25,284 bases of DNA, taken from CAZKUR01 sp964556005. GTDB taxonomy: Bacteria > Bacteroidota > Ignavibacteria > Ignavibacteriales > Ignavibacteriaceae. This document shows, piece after piece, positions 13,585 to 22,180 of the stretch. The DNA lies in the NCBI GenBank assembly GCA_964556005.1, contig CAZKUR010000056.1:1-25284 (forward strand), read 5' to 3'. Position 1 is the first letter of the stretch; every line of letters starts with the position of its first letter. Made by a program: the position numbers and the translations under genes. The notes under the pieces are model-generated. The model worked only from the letters and a program-made list of their open reading frames with translations. It did not search any database and was not told the origin of the DNA.

Positions 13585-15678
13585 TTATTCTTTAATATTA
13601 TTTAAATCAATCATAAACCTTGCGATAATTCCTGCCCAGATATAAGTTTTATTCCATCCTGCCTGGTAATCATCCGGGCTGTAAAATTCCCAGAACCAAT
13701 GGTCCGTTTTCAATTGATGAATCATATTTGTCATTACTTTTTCAGCCAGTTCTTTCGCCTCTTTTTTGTAGCCGTAATTCGAAAGTCCTCTAAATATCAG
13801 ATAATCCCACTGGACCCAAACCGGGCCGTTCCAGTAACCGATCGGATCGTAATAACTGTCATCGGCGGATAAAGTGGGAATTCCGTAACTTCTCCAAAAT
13901 TCCTTAGGATTCCTCAAATGTTTCATTAAAGCTTCAGCCTGATCTTTACTTGCAACTCCTGCCCAAAGTGCGAGGGAAGCAATTATTTCTTTTCTTTTAA
14001 GATCATTTTTGGTTTTAAAAGTAAAGCTGTGATCTTTTTTACTCACGTTATAATAGAACCCGGTTTCAGGATCCCACATATACTTATTGATTAAACCGGT
14101 TCGATGCTGTGCATCTTTGGTCCAATTCTCAGCCTCTTCATTAAGTCCGAGTTCATTTGCCATAGCAGCAAGCGACTTTGCTTCATTGACCAGCATTATA
14201 TTACAATCAACATCTTCAAAATTAGTGGGATCTCCGACCTCATCCCATACTGCAACTCTCGCATCTCTTACACATTCAAGAACGGCATTGGCTCCCCATT
14301 CACAAAGTCCATCCTTATCTGCATCACGGTTACTTTCATAATAATTATAAAACTTTTTACCGGTATTATAAGCCTGCATTAAAAAATCTTTATCTTTTGT
14401 AACTTTATAAATTTCCCAGTTCTCCCAATTAAACCAGGGGGCAGAAGTTGTAAGTTGTCCGTTTTCAGGTATTGTTTCGTTTAAATATGGACCTGTCCGG
14501 TAATTTATATATCCATCCTGATGCTGCCTTTCCATAAATACTCTCTGCGAATTCATCGCACTTTGCGGGTCCATAAATACATAAGCAAGCATTGTTAAAC
14601 TTTCATGAAAAACCTGGCCGCCGTATCCCCATCCCCATCTCGGCTCACGTGAAAAAACATAATAATTATAACTGCATTCGCCTTCGTGTGGAAGCATGCA
14701 TTGCCTAATTAATGAAAATGCATTCCAGTAAAGCGACTCTTCATCATTATTACTAAATTTTATTCTTGGAATGTTTTCATAAATTTTTTCATCTTCCTTT
14801 ATATATTTACTCAATTCATCATTCATTAATGATTTACATACCGGGATCAATCCTACAAAATTTTTTCCTGCCTCAATAACTCCGCGTGTTAATTTCAATT
14901 CCGTTGTTTGTCCTGCTGGAATATTTAATTCTTTCTTTAAAGCTAAAATTTTCGATTCATCAGCCGGTAAATTTTTATTTAAAACATTTTTTCTAATCGA
15001 ATTAATAAATATTGTCGTGCTGGTATCTTTTCTCTTCTCAAATACATTATAAGTTCCCCAGCTATCCGGTTTTGTGTTAAGAAGTAAAACATCCTTTAAA
15101 TCGGATTGAAAAGGAATGTTGTGCTCTTTCATCCAGCCGTCGGGGAATTCTTTATGCTGAAATTCTATACCGGTACTATCGTTTGTTAAATTTATGTTTG
15201 TATAAAATCTATTTTCGTTTTGAATGAAAGGATAAACATCGATTGTTATATCGAATGGACTTTCGTTGGTAATTTTAATTTGGCGAATTGCAATTCTTGA
15301 ACTATAAGCTAAAAAGTACTCTTCTACTTTAACATCTTTAAAAGGATAATAATAGAACTTTACCAGGTCACTGTACGATGAAGTTATAACAGGCTTCTGA
15401 TAATACTGCTGCAGCTTGTCTCTTACAATTCCATCTTTCCGGAAAATTAACCCGATGTTTCCGGCTTGATGTGTTTGGAAGTTCATTCCTTTCTGCTGAT
15501 CGTACCAAACGAATTGGTAACCTTCATTAACTATATATTCCGACCTGCTTAAAGCAGCGTTATATGTAGTAAAAACCGGGTCATCTTCCTTTGCTGAAAG
15601 ATTGGATAAGTAATTTTGTGCAGAAAGACTTGCCGCAGCTATTATAAATAAGAAAATTACTTTTTGAATTTTAATCAT
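13585..15678 (-). CDS. Secreted GH63/MGH1-like glycosidase
   Basis: A 697-residue enzyme with a signal peptide cut after LSA (residue 20) and no sorting tail, so probably periplasmic. An N-terminal beta domain (22-300) precedes an (alpha/alpha)6 catalytic domain with WGWGYGGQVFHES (348-360), RDADKDGLCEWG (451-462), ECVRDARVAVWDEVG (468-482) bearing the likely acid Asp472, GYWNGPVWVQWDYL (614-627) and WEFYSPDD with the likely base Glu664. It is the close relative of the T9SS-tagged enzyme at the right end of the window: most catalytic-domain motifs are identical, and a 26-bp stretch (13631-13656 and 22542-22567) is identical in DNA. GH63-type enzymes are inverting alpha-glycosidases. Upstream lies a 232-bp spacer with a palindromic repeat, so it may head its own transcript. 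Ribosome binding site weak. Confidence 0.87.
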   Translation of the reverse strand: MIKIQKVIFLFIIAAASLSAQNYLSNLSAKEDDPVFTTYNAALSRSEYIVNEGYQFVWYDQQKGMNFQTHQAGNIGLIFRKDGIVRDKLQQYYQKPVITSSYSDLVKFYYYPFKDVKVEEYFLAYSSRIAIRQIKITNESPFDITIDVYPFIQNENRFYTNINLTNDSTGIEFQHKEFPDGWMKEHNIPFQSDLKDVLLLNTKPDSWGTYNVFEKRKDTSTTIFINSIRKNVLNKNLPADESKILALKKELNIPAGQTTELKLTRGVIEAGKNFVGLIPVCKSLMNDELSKYIKEDEKIYENIPRIKFSNNDEESLYWNAFSLIRQCMLPHEGECSYNYYVFSREPRWGWGYGGQVFHESLTMLAYVFMDPQSAMNSQRVFMERQHQDGYINYRTGPYLNETIPENGQLTTSAPWFNWENWEIYKVTKDKDFLMQAYNTGKKFYNYYESNRDADKDGLCEWGANAVLECVRDARVAVWDEVGDPTNFEDVDCNIMLVNEAKSLAAMANELGLNEEAENWTKDAQHRTGLINKYMWDPETGFYYNVSKKDHSFTFKTKNDLKRKEIIASLALWAGVASKDQAEALMKHLRNPKEFWRSYGIPTLSADDSYYDPIGYWNGPVWVQWDYLIFRGLSNYGYKKEAKELAEKVMTNMIHQLKTDHWFWEFYSPDDYQAGWNKTYIWAGIIARFMIDLNNIKE

Positions 15679-15910
15679 AATATTTTTTCAATTCGTTTGT
15701 GATAATTATTATTGTCATTACGATCCACCGACCAAAATCGGAGAAGCGTTCTCCATCAGATTTTACTTATAGAGATTGCTTCGTCCCGCAAAGCGGGACT
15801 CGCAATGACTTATCTCATTTCTTATTATTCAACTTCTAAATGAAACAGTTATACAATTATTAAAAATTGTTTAATTATCCATTAACTATTTTTTAAATTT
15901 ATATACCTCG
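15679..15910 (-). promoter_or_regulatory. 232-bp spacer, possible promoter region for the downstream glycosidases
   Basis: No gene is visible. It contains the palindromic repeat at 15714-15809 and an AT-rich hairpin-like pair (ACAATT...AATTGT near 15852-15869). As the largest gap in the glycosidase cluster it is the natural place for a transcript boundary, but I cannot identify promoter boxes. Confidence 0.35.
15714..15809. repeat. 96-bp palindromic repeat element (MITE/REP-like)
   Basis: Ends are near-perfect inverted repeats: GTCATTACGA (15714-15723) and TCGCAATGAC (15800-15809), one mismatch. Inside, GAAGCGTTCTC (15743-15753) faces GAGATTGCTTC (15772-15782), and GTCCCGC/GCGGGAC (15783-15799) forms a perfect 7-bp stem with an AAA loop. 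The GTCATTGCGA...GAAGCAATCTC words, read on the minus strand, match a repeat type seen dispersed between genes in many Bacteroidota-like genomes (general knowledge, not searched). No transposase is encoded, so it would be non-autonomous. Confidence 0.75.
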
Positions 15911-18900
15911 TCATTTTAGTTTAATCTTTATCTCTTTATCCAAATATTTATCTGGACTTTCTTCAAACTCAACCCGAATGTTGTATATATTATTTTCATG
16001 ACCAATCAATTTTCCGTTTTCTACCGATTCAATATTTTTCGCCGGCGAATAAATTTTTAATGTTTCTTCATGTTTTGATTTTCCCTGAACCTTTACGATA
16101 TATTTTTCCCCGGTATAATTAGTTGAAAGAATCCTGAAGCCTTCGGAGTATTCACCGACCTTAGAATCTGTTATTACAGGCAGTACACAAATACCGCCTG
16201 AATAATAAATTTCAACTTGAGAAGTTTTATCTATATTCAAGTTGAGTTCAATAAAATCTTCCTGTCTTTCTTCCTTCTTTTTAAATTTGACTTCCTTACC
16301 GCCCATTAAAACTTTATTGATTGAAGTTCCCTGCGGAAAATATGGTTTGAAACCGACATTAAGATTTTCATTACCTGCATGTTTAAAGAAATAAACTATT
16401 TTATCAGCATTCCGAGTCATTCTGAAATTAAGCAAATGATTTCCAGTTTTTATGTTTTCAACTTTTATAAAATCCCAATCTGCCGGAAGCCTTGGTGATA
16501 AAAATAGCTTATTGTTCGATGCATCTGCTTTTAATCCAAGCATTCCTTCGAGAGCCGGCTGGAGTACCATCGTTTCGGACCAGCATTGATGTGGACAAAC
16601 TCCCGAAGGAAGGTATTGCTCACCGTTTAATACTTCTTCTACAAATCCACGTGCCCAATTTTTATAAACGTTTAGATTATCCATTACATGATTAAAACCC
16701 TGGATATAATTTCCGTAATTATATTCTGCAAGAGAAGTCCAGCCTGTAAACAAAGGCCAGATACTTCCGTAATGATAACCGCGGGGATTAAATAACGGAT
16801 TGTCTTCACTGATTATTCTTACTCCCCAGTCTGCAGTGAAACCGTTACCGGCAAAAGTATCCAATACCGGATAAGCTTTTTCTTTATCGACCAATCCAAA
16901 ATAAATCGGTACCGAAGGCAAAGCTGTTTTTTGTGTATTGTAGCTGTTATCGGGAAGCAAACCGTAATTGTAAAATTTTGTTTCTTTATTCCAGAAATTA
17001 TCACTGACAATTTTTTGAACAATCTCATATTCCTTTTGGTAACGTTTTGCTTCTTTTGAATATCCAAGAGTTGAAGCAATATAATCCGCTTCATGAATTG
17101 TTTCCGCCCAGCAGCCTGCCAAATAATAAGTTGTTTTTGAACCGTAAAGTTCTCCTCCTTCAACCCAGCCGTGTCCCACATTTGTATTTTCAATTAAATG
17201 GTCGCCGTCGGTATCGGTTGAGAAAAGAAAATCAATAGCCTTTTTAATATGAGTCCAGCTTGATTTAATAAAATCCTTATCGCCACTCCATCTTAAATAT
17301 CTTCCTGCAAGAACAACATAAAGTGGAGTTGCATCCGCAGCATCATAATGAACAACACCGCTTGTCGTCAATTCATGAAAAATTTTCCCGTTAACATCCT
17401 GATACTTCTGATAAATTTTCAAAACATTTTTTATCTTCTGAAAATCGCCGTAATCTAAAATCGCCATTCCGCTCCACTCGCCGTCGCGCCCGAAATACCA
17501 TGCGTAACCCGGACGTCCGCTTACTTCCTGGTTTCCGTTCCAACCGTGAGCGGTAGTTGAGTAGCCGGCAACTAATGATTTTCCGATACCGGGAGTGTTA
17601 ACAAAAAATCTATTAGTACCAACCAAAGCCCATTTGTAGCCTGTGTTAAAATTTTCATCGGGAGTTGTAATCATTAAAATATTGCATAATAAATTTCTAT
17701 AGTACTTTGTCGTATTTTCATAAATAACTTTTGCTGAAAAAGCAGCTTTTTTGTAATAATCAGTTGCGGCTTTAAATCCTTCATCGGTTCCTGAAATAAT
17801 AACATTCAGGTTATCATTCATCTTTAAATTAAACACCATCTGACCGGCAACCTGAAGTTTATTAGTTCTGTTTCCAAGTAATTCATCAAAATTCTTAATA
17901 TTTTTTCTGAGGCTGTCTAATTTTCCAAAATATTTAAACATCGGAATCTTGCTTGCCCCTAAAATCGAATAAAATTCATTACTTTCATTTTTTACAACGA
18001 AGGCATTCAAACCTTCATCCCATGAATATAAAAGCGAACCCAAAGCTTTATGAGAATAAGGCCACATAAATCTTAAATTGCTTTTAAATCTGATAATTAA
18101 TTTAGCGGGATAAACTCCTCTATACTCATAATGAATAATTCCTGAAGGATCATTTACATCGGAAGTTATTATTTCCGTTATGTAAGCTCTTGGAAATTTG
18201 TAAACCCTTGTAAATGATTCCGGTTTTACTTGAATCTGCGGCCGTTGGTCATTAAACCAGTAGATTGTATCGCGATAAGAAAACTGAACGCCAATTTCAT
18301 AATCTCTCATAGCCATAAAGGGATGTGTCCATATTTCTTCAATACCTCCTTTTTCTTTTCCCATTATTAAAATTCTTTCACCGCCTATATCCCATTCATT
18401 ATCCGAAGCAAATCTTGATGACAGTGTAAGCGAGTTAAGATTTTGATCCCAAACTTCGGCAGTATCAATTTTTATTTTAGGCGAAGTTTCCGAAAATTCT
18501 TTAACGCTCAGCGGTTCATAATTCCAGTAACGGGCCTTAACACTGCTTTTAATTCCTGATAAATAATTCAGACAATTTTTTGTAAATAATTCAAGCTGCT
18601 TTCTGTTCTGATCTTTTGGAGCAAAAAAAGTATAAGTACCTACGCTTAAGACTTTCCCTTTTCCCAGATTGTATTCAAGCATTATTTTAGAATCTTCTTT
18701 AAGAGTTATATAAGCCCAATCTACTGCTACAACATTTCCCATTGGAACAGAATTTCCAAAATAACCTACCTGCCTTACATTTTCATCGACTACCGGCGCC
18801 CAGATGTAAGCGCCGCCATTTAATCCTTCAAAAACAGGATGAGTGCGAAATGAATGCAAACCTAATTTTCTGCCGTAACCTTCATCGACAGCTTGGGCAT

Positions 18901-19360
18901 ATTCAATCTGGGGTTCTTCTTTCTCCAGCCCAAGAGGAACGGTTAATTTCATCGCATCAAGAGTTAAGAATAAACTTCCGCCGTCTATTACATATTTCTT
19001 TAAATTATTTATGAATTTCGGATTGATTTCATCATCAGATAAAGCGGAAGAATCAGGTCGATGATACCAAAGAACATTTATCGATTTCAGAATACCGGGA
19101 TCATTTTTAATCTGCTCGATCGTAATTTTTGAGGTTTGATAATCCTTTTCTGAAATTAAAAATTTGTACGTGGCTTCGACTTCACTCGAATTATTTTTAC
19201 CGGTAATAAATCCAATTCTTATATTTTGGTTCGGGGTATTAATCGTTTTTATTTTATAATTTTGGCTTTTTGCATGGACGAAACCTACTTTAACAAAAAG
19301 CAAAGTAGATAGTGAAATTATCAGTAAAACAAGATAGAACAACTTTAATTTATTTCTCAT
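15911..19360 (-). CDS. Large secreted amylo-1,6-glucosidase-like enzyme with N-terminal ThuA/GATase-like domain
   Basis: An 1149-residue secreted protein (signal peptide to about residue 30). Residues about 46-270 look like a ThuA/class I GATase-like alpha/beta domain: IRIGFITGKN, LKKYVIDGGSLFLTLDAM, HPVFEGL, and GKGKVLSVGTYTFFAP ending in LELFTKNCLNYLSG. A beta-rich region (275-560) follows, then an (alpha/alpha)6 catalytic part (570-960) with GRPGYAWYFGRDGEW (615-629), HEL (662-664), DAADATPLYV (673-682), Glu734/Glu737 in GHGWVEGGE and Glu929 in HQCWSET, then beta domains to the end. A debranching or glucoamylase-like exo-enzyme is likely, substrate unknown. Its ATG overlaps the upstream stop as ATGA, indicating translational coupling with the SUMF1-fusion gene. 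Confidence 0.77.
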   Translation of the reverse strand: MRNKLKLFYLVLLIISLSTLLFVKVGFVHAKSQNYKIKTINTPNQNIRIGFITGKNNSSEVEATYKFLISEKDYQTSKITIEQIKNDPGILKSINVLWYHRPDSSALSDDEINPKFINNLKKYVIDGGSLFLTLDAMKLTVPLGLEKEEPQIEYAQAVDEGYGRKLGLHSFRTHPVFEGLNGGAYIWAPVVDENVRQVGYFGNSVPMGNVVAVDWAYITLKEDSKIMLEYNLGKGKVLSVGTYTFFAPKDQNRKQLELFTKNCLNYLSGIKSSVKARYWNYEPLSVKEFSETSPKIKIDTAEVWDQNLNSLTLSSRFASDNEWDIGGERILIMGKEKGGIEEIWTHPFMAMRDYEIGVQFSYRDTIYWFNDQRPQIQVKPESFTRVYKFPRAYITEIITSDVNDPSGIIHYEYRGVYPAKLIIRFKSNLRFMWPYSHKALGSLLYSWDEGLNAFVVKNESNEFYSILGASKIPMFKYFGKLDSLRKNIKNFDELLGNRTNKLQVAGQMVFNLKMNDNLNVIISGTDEGFKAATDYYKKAAFSAKVIYENTTKYYRNLLCNILMITTPDENFNTGYKWALVGTNRFFVNTPGIGKSLVAGYSTTAHGWNGNQEVSGRPGYAWYFGRDGEWSGMAILDYGDFQKIKNVLKIYQKYQDVNGKIFHELTTSGVVHYDAADATPLYVVLAGRYLRWSGDKDFIKSSWTHIKKAIDFLFSTDTDGDHLIENTNVGHGWVEGGELYGSKTTYYLAGCWAETIHEADYIASTLGYSKEAKRYQKEYEIVQKIVSDNFWNKETKFYNYGLLPDNSYNTQKTALPSVPIYFGLVDKEKAYPVLDTFAGNGFTADWGVRIISEDNPLFNPRGYHYGSIWPLFTGWTSLAEYNYGNYIQGFNHVMDNLNVYKNWARGFVEEVLNGEQYLPSGVCPHQCWSETMVLQPALEGMLGLKADASNNKLFLSPRLPADWDFIKVENIKTGNHLLNFRMTRNADKIVYFFKHAGNENLNVGFKPYFPQGTSINKVLMGGKEVKFKKKEERQEDFIELNLNIDKTSQVEIYYSGGICVLPVITDSKVGEYSEGFRILSTNYTGEKYIVKVQGKSKHEETLKIYSPAKNIESVENGKLIGHENNIYNIRVEFEESPDKYLDKEIKIKLK

Positions 19361-22164
19361 TTATTATTAACCTCTTTTTGTGCTGCATCTTTTACGCATC
19401 TAAAACTAACTGTAGAATTTCTTTCAAAACCGGGAGAAACCTGCAGCAGCATCTGAGTATGATTTAAAGGCTGCGGGCCACCTTTAATATACCACCAGCT
19501 TGATGTCGGATTATAAAAGCTGCCGCCGCGAATCATAATAAAATTATAGCTGCCGTCATCGTAAACGTCATTTGTTAATTGCCAGACATTTCCTACCAGA
19601 TCTGCAACACCCCATTTGTTAACTCCGTCCGGAAAATCATTAACAGCAGAAAGTTTGCCTCCGGAATTATTGCATTTAGCAGGATCAAAGTCACTTCCCC
19701 ACGGCCAGCTTAATGTATCGCCGCACTGTGCCGCAAACTGCCATTCAATCTCGGTGGGAAGCCTTTTCCCTGCCCAATCTGCATAGGCTTTAGCATCTTC
19801 AATGCTTATATATACTACCGGGAAATCTCCCTCACCTTTAGGGAAATTTCCATTCTTCCAGTTCTTTAAAAAGTTTGTTGTGTCTTCCGGTTTATAATTT
19901 GTTTTGGTAAGAAACTTTTTAAATTCTTTATTTGTAACCGGATATTTATCTATAAAGAACCTATGCACATTTAAAATTTCAGAATCCGGATAATCCGGAT
20001 ACGGAATAAAATTATCCGAAGTTTTTACGATATATTTGAATTTTCCTGACGGAATTTCTACCATCGTAGCAGGCGGTTCGGATGCCTTTTTAGTTTGAAT
20101 AATTTTACTTATCAACCGCGGTGTTCCCGGTTTAATATATATAACTCTTTCATCCATCAGCTCATTATGCTTGAACAATTGAACTACATATTTTCCTTCA
20201 TAACGGCCGAACAAATTCCTAAGATTAACCGAGTTTTTATCTATACTATGTTTAACCTGATTGCTCTGATATGAAGGATCTCCCGGCCAGACTAAAATGC
20301 TGTCACCGGAAGTTGAAGAAAATGTGAGTTCATCTCCTGTAAGATTTATCTTTAAAAGCATAGGAAGTTTTGCAATGCAATCGACATTTCCTTCCATTCG
20401 TGTTCCTAAATAGGAACTATTGAAAGCATCGACATTTGCAGGTAGATAAGTTTTTTCATTTAGAGTGTCAAGAATTATTTCCAAATGATTCCATAAATCA
20501 ACGAAATGAAAATCGCCATTATTATTCTCTTCAAATAGAGATCCCTCATATCCCTGGGGAATAAGACTGTATATTGTATAGACAGTTTTATTTTCATCAA
20601 TCCATTTATTTACCCAAATACTGTCTTTCAATGTCGGAATAATTGGAATCCAATTTTTATTGGTGAAGGCAGTTGTGTTTTCTCTTAAAATTCTTGTTGT
20701 TCTACCAAGATAAGTAAACTCTTCATTCATCCAGGATGGTCTGCCTGGAGCCATTGTGTTCATTTCAACTCCATACCCGTTGAAAAATGAAACGGCAAAT
20801 TCTCTATGCAGTCTTCCCTGACTTAATTGACAAACTCTGAAAATTGCAAAGTCCGGTTTAATAAATTTATTTAAGTTTAAGGGTGGGGGCATATAAATAG
20901 CATCATGAACACGGCCTGCAACTATTCCGGGCATGTCTTTAGGAACGGCCATTCCTTCACTGTACATTACAACTCCCAATCTGACACTATCGGCAGCATT
21001 TTGCAGATCTTCGCTCGAACTTCCGTAAGTGTCAAGAACAACTCCGTCCGCATCGGTGGCACGTATCAGTCTTGAAATGCCTTCATAAAAATCTTCTTTG
21101 CGCGTACTTTGATCCCAGGGATTGAACGAAATAAAAAATCTTGTTCCAATGTTTTTTGAATAATCGGATAATTGCTTTAATTTTTTCAGTCCTCCGGGTA
21201 TATCGGAATAAAGATCCCACTGGTTCCTCTGATCCAAACCGAGAGTAGGCCAGGTTGGCCATAAACAGAAAACATCATACTTACCGAAAAGATGCTTATC
21301 ATTGTGAAGGAATTCTTTAAAATGATATTTACCATCCTCACGATCGTAGAACTTATGATCCCATCCATACAGCAAAGCGATTATATATGAATGCCTAATC
21401 CACTCAAGATCTTTTCTTTCAAAAAGTCTATTATCAAAATTTTTCAGATCGTATAAATATCTATCCTGAAAAACAGTACACAACCCTTTTTGCCATTCAC
21501 CTCGATAGAAGTCTATATAAATATCGTATTCAACTTTTCCACCTGGTTTTATCAAGGCCGAGTATCTCCTGAATTCCGTATTTTCACCTCCCATCCGTCT
21601 CGCTAATGCAAACACAGAAAGTGTATCATTAATTTTTACTGCAGAATATCCTAAAGACCATGCATTATCCGGAAGTACAACACCGATTGAACCGAGTCCG
21701 GGCTTGAATATTTTTGAGCTCGCTAAATTCCACGGAGGTGAAGCAGTTATGTAAATATGATCGTCCGACTGCCCGAGAGGAACCAAATTTAAAATCTTAA
21801 TGCTTAAATCGGATTTATTTTCCAAAGTTAAATGAGCCTTCCATCCGGGAGAAAAATTTTTATCAATTGAAATCTCTCCCATTAAACCGGAAAGAAAGTT
21901 AATTGTAATGGATTCATCATCTAATTTAGCAGGAGCAGAAAATGTATTAACCTGTTGATTATTTACTTCAATTGAAAAAAAAGGGAGTGCTTTTACAAAA
22001 GGAAACTTATCAGCCGGAGTTTTTACACCAATAACACTTAAACCATTTGTAAAATCGAATTCCACATTTTTAACTTCTTGTGCGGAAGAGGCAAATGAAA
22101 GAAGGATAAAAAGTATCCAGATTCTATTATAAATATTCAAACTATATTTCATCTTTATTTTCAT
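19357..22164 (-). CDS. Secreted TIM-barrel-like glycosidase fused to a SUMF1/FGE-type domain
   Basis: A 935-residue secreted protein with signal peptide ending ASSA-Q (about residue 28). Residues 30-225 look like a beta-sandwich, 250-510 like a TIM-barrel glycoside hydrolase (YDVFCLWPTWPTLGLDQ, FFISFNPWDQ, ATDADGVVLDTYG with Asp378 as possible nucleophile, VVMYSEGMA with Glu403 as possible acid). From about 697 to 925 it has a formylglycine-generating-enzyme type domain: MVEIPSGKF, FFIDKYPVTNKEF, YISIEDAKAYADWAGKRLP, WGVADLVGNVWQLTND, IRGGSF and VSFRCV. The two active-site cysteines of true FGE, expected shortly before the final RC motif, are absent, so this domain probably binds rather than oxidises. 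The GH family is not identified. ATGA overlap with the next gene; 16-bp gap to the previous one. Confidence 0.72.
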   Translation of the reverse strand: MKIKMKYSLNIYNRIWILFILLSFASSAQEVKNVEFDFTNGLSVIGVKTPADKFPFVKALPFFSIEVNNQQVNTFSAPAKLDDESITINFLSGLMGEISIDKNFSPGWKAHLTLENKSDLSIKILNLVPLGQSDDHIYITASPPWNLASSKIFKPGLGSIGVVLPDNAWSLGYSAVKINDTLSVFALARRMGGENTEFRRYSALIKPGGKVEYDIYIDFYRGEWQKGLCTVFQDRYLYDLKNFDNRLFERKDLEWIRHSYIIALLYGWDHKFYDREDGKYHFKEFLHNDKHLFGKYDVFCLWPTWPTLGLDQRNQWDLYSDIPGGLKKLKQLSDYSKNIGTRFFISFNPWDQSTRKEDFYEGISRLIRATDADGVVLDTYGSSSEDLQNAADSVRLGVVMYSEGMAVPKDMPGIVAGRVHDAIYMPPPLNLNKFIKPDFAIFRVCQLSQGRLHREFAVSFFNGYGVEMNTMAPGRPSWMNEEFTYLGRTTRILRENTTAFTNKNWIPIIPTLKDSIWVNKWIDENKTVYTIYSLIPQGYEGSLFEENNNGDFHFVDLWNHLEIILDTLNEKTYLPANVDAFNSSYLGTRMEGNVDCIAKLPMLLKINLTGDELTFSSTSGDSILVWPGDPSYQSNQVKHSIDKNSVNLRNLFGRYEGKYVVQLFKHNELMDERVIYIKPGTPRLISKIIQTKKASEPPATMVEIPSGKFKYIVKTSDNFIPYPDYPDSEILNVHRFFIDKYPVTNKEFKKFLTKTNYKPEDTTNFLKNWKNGNFPKGEGDFPVVYISIEDAKAYADWAGKRLPTEIEWQFAAQCGDTLSWPWGSDFDPAKCNNSGGKLSAVNDFPDGVNKWGVADLVGNVWQLTNDVYDDGSYNFIMIRGGSFYNPTSSWWYIKGGPQPLNHTQMLLQVSPGFERNSTVSFRCVKDAAQKEVNNK

Positions 22165-22180
22165 AAAATAAATTCAATAT

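Noticed and set aside
15852..15869. ACAATT...AATTGT hairpin as terminator
   Set aside because: Six A/T-dominated pairs only; too weak to call.
16819..17193. Open frame of 124 codons in another minus-strand frame
   Set aside because: Contained within the catalytic domain of the 1149-residue enzyme; shadow.
21440..22164. True sulfatase-activating (FGE) function for the SUMF1-fusion gene
   Set aside because: The catalytic cysteines are absent, no sulfatase gene is in the window, and the domain is only the C-terminal part of a hydrolase.
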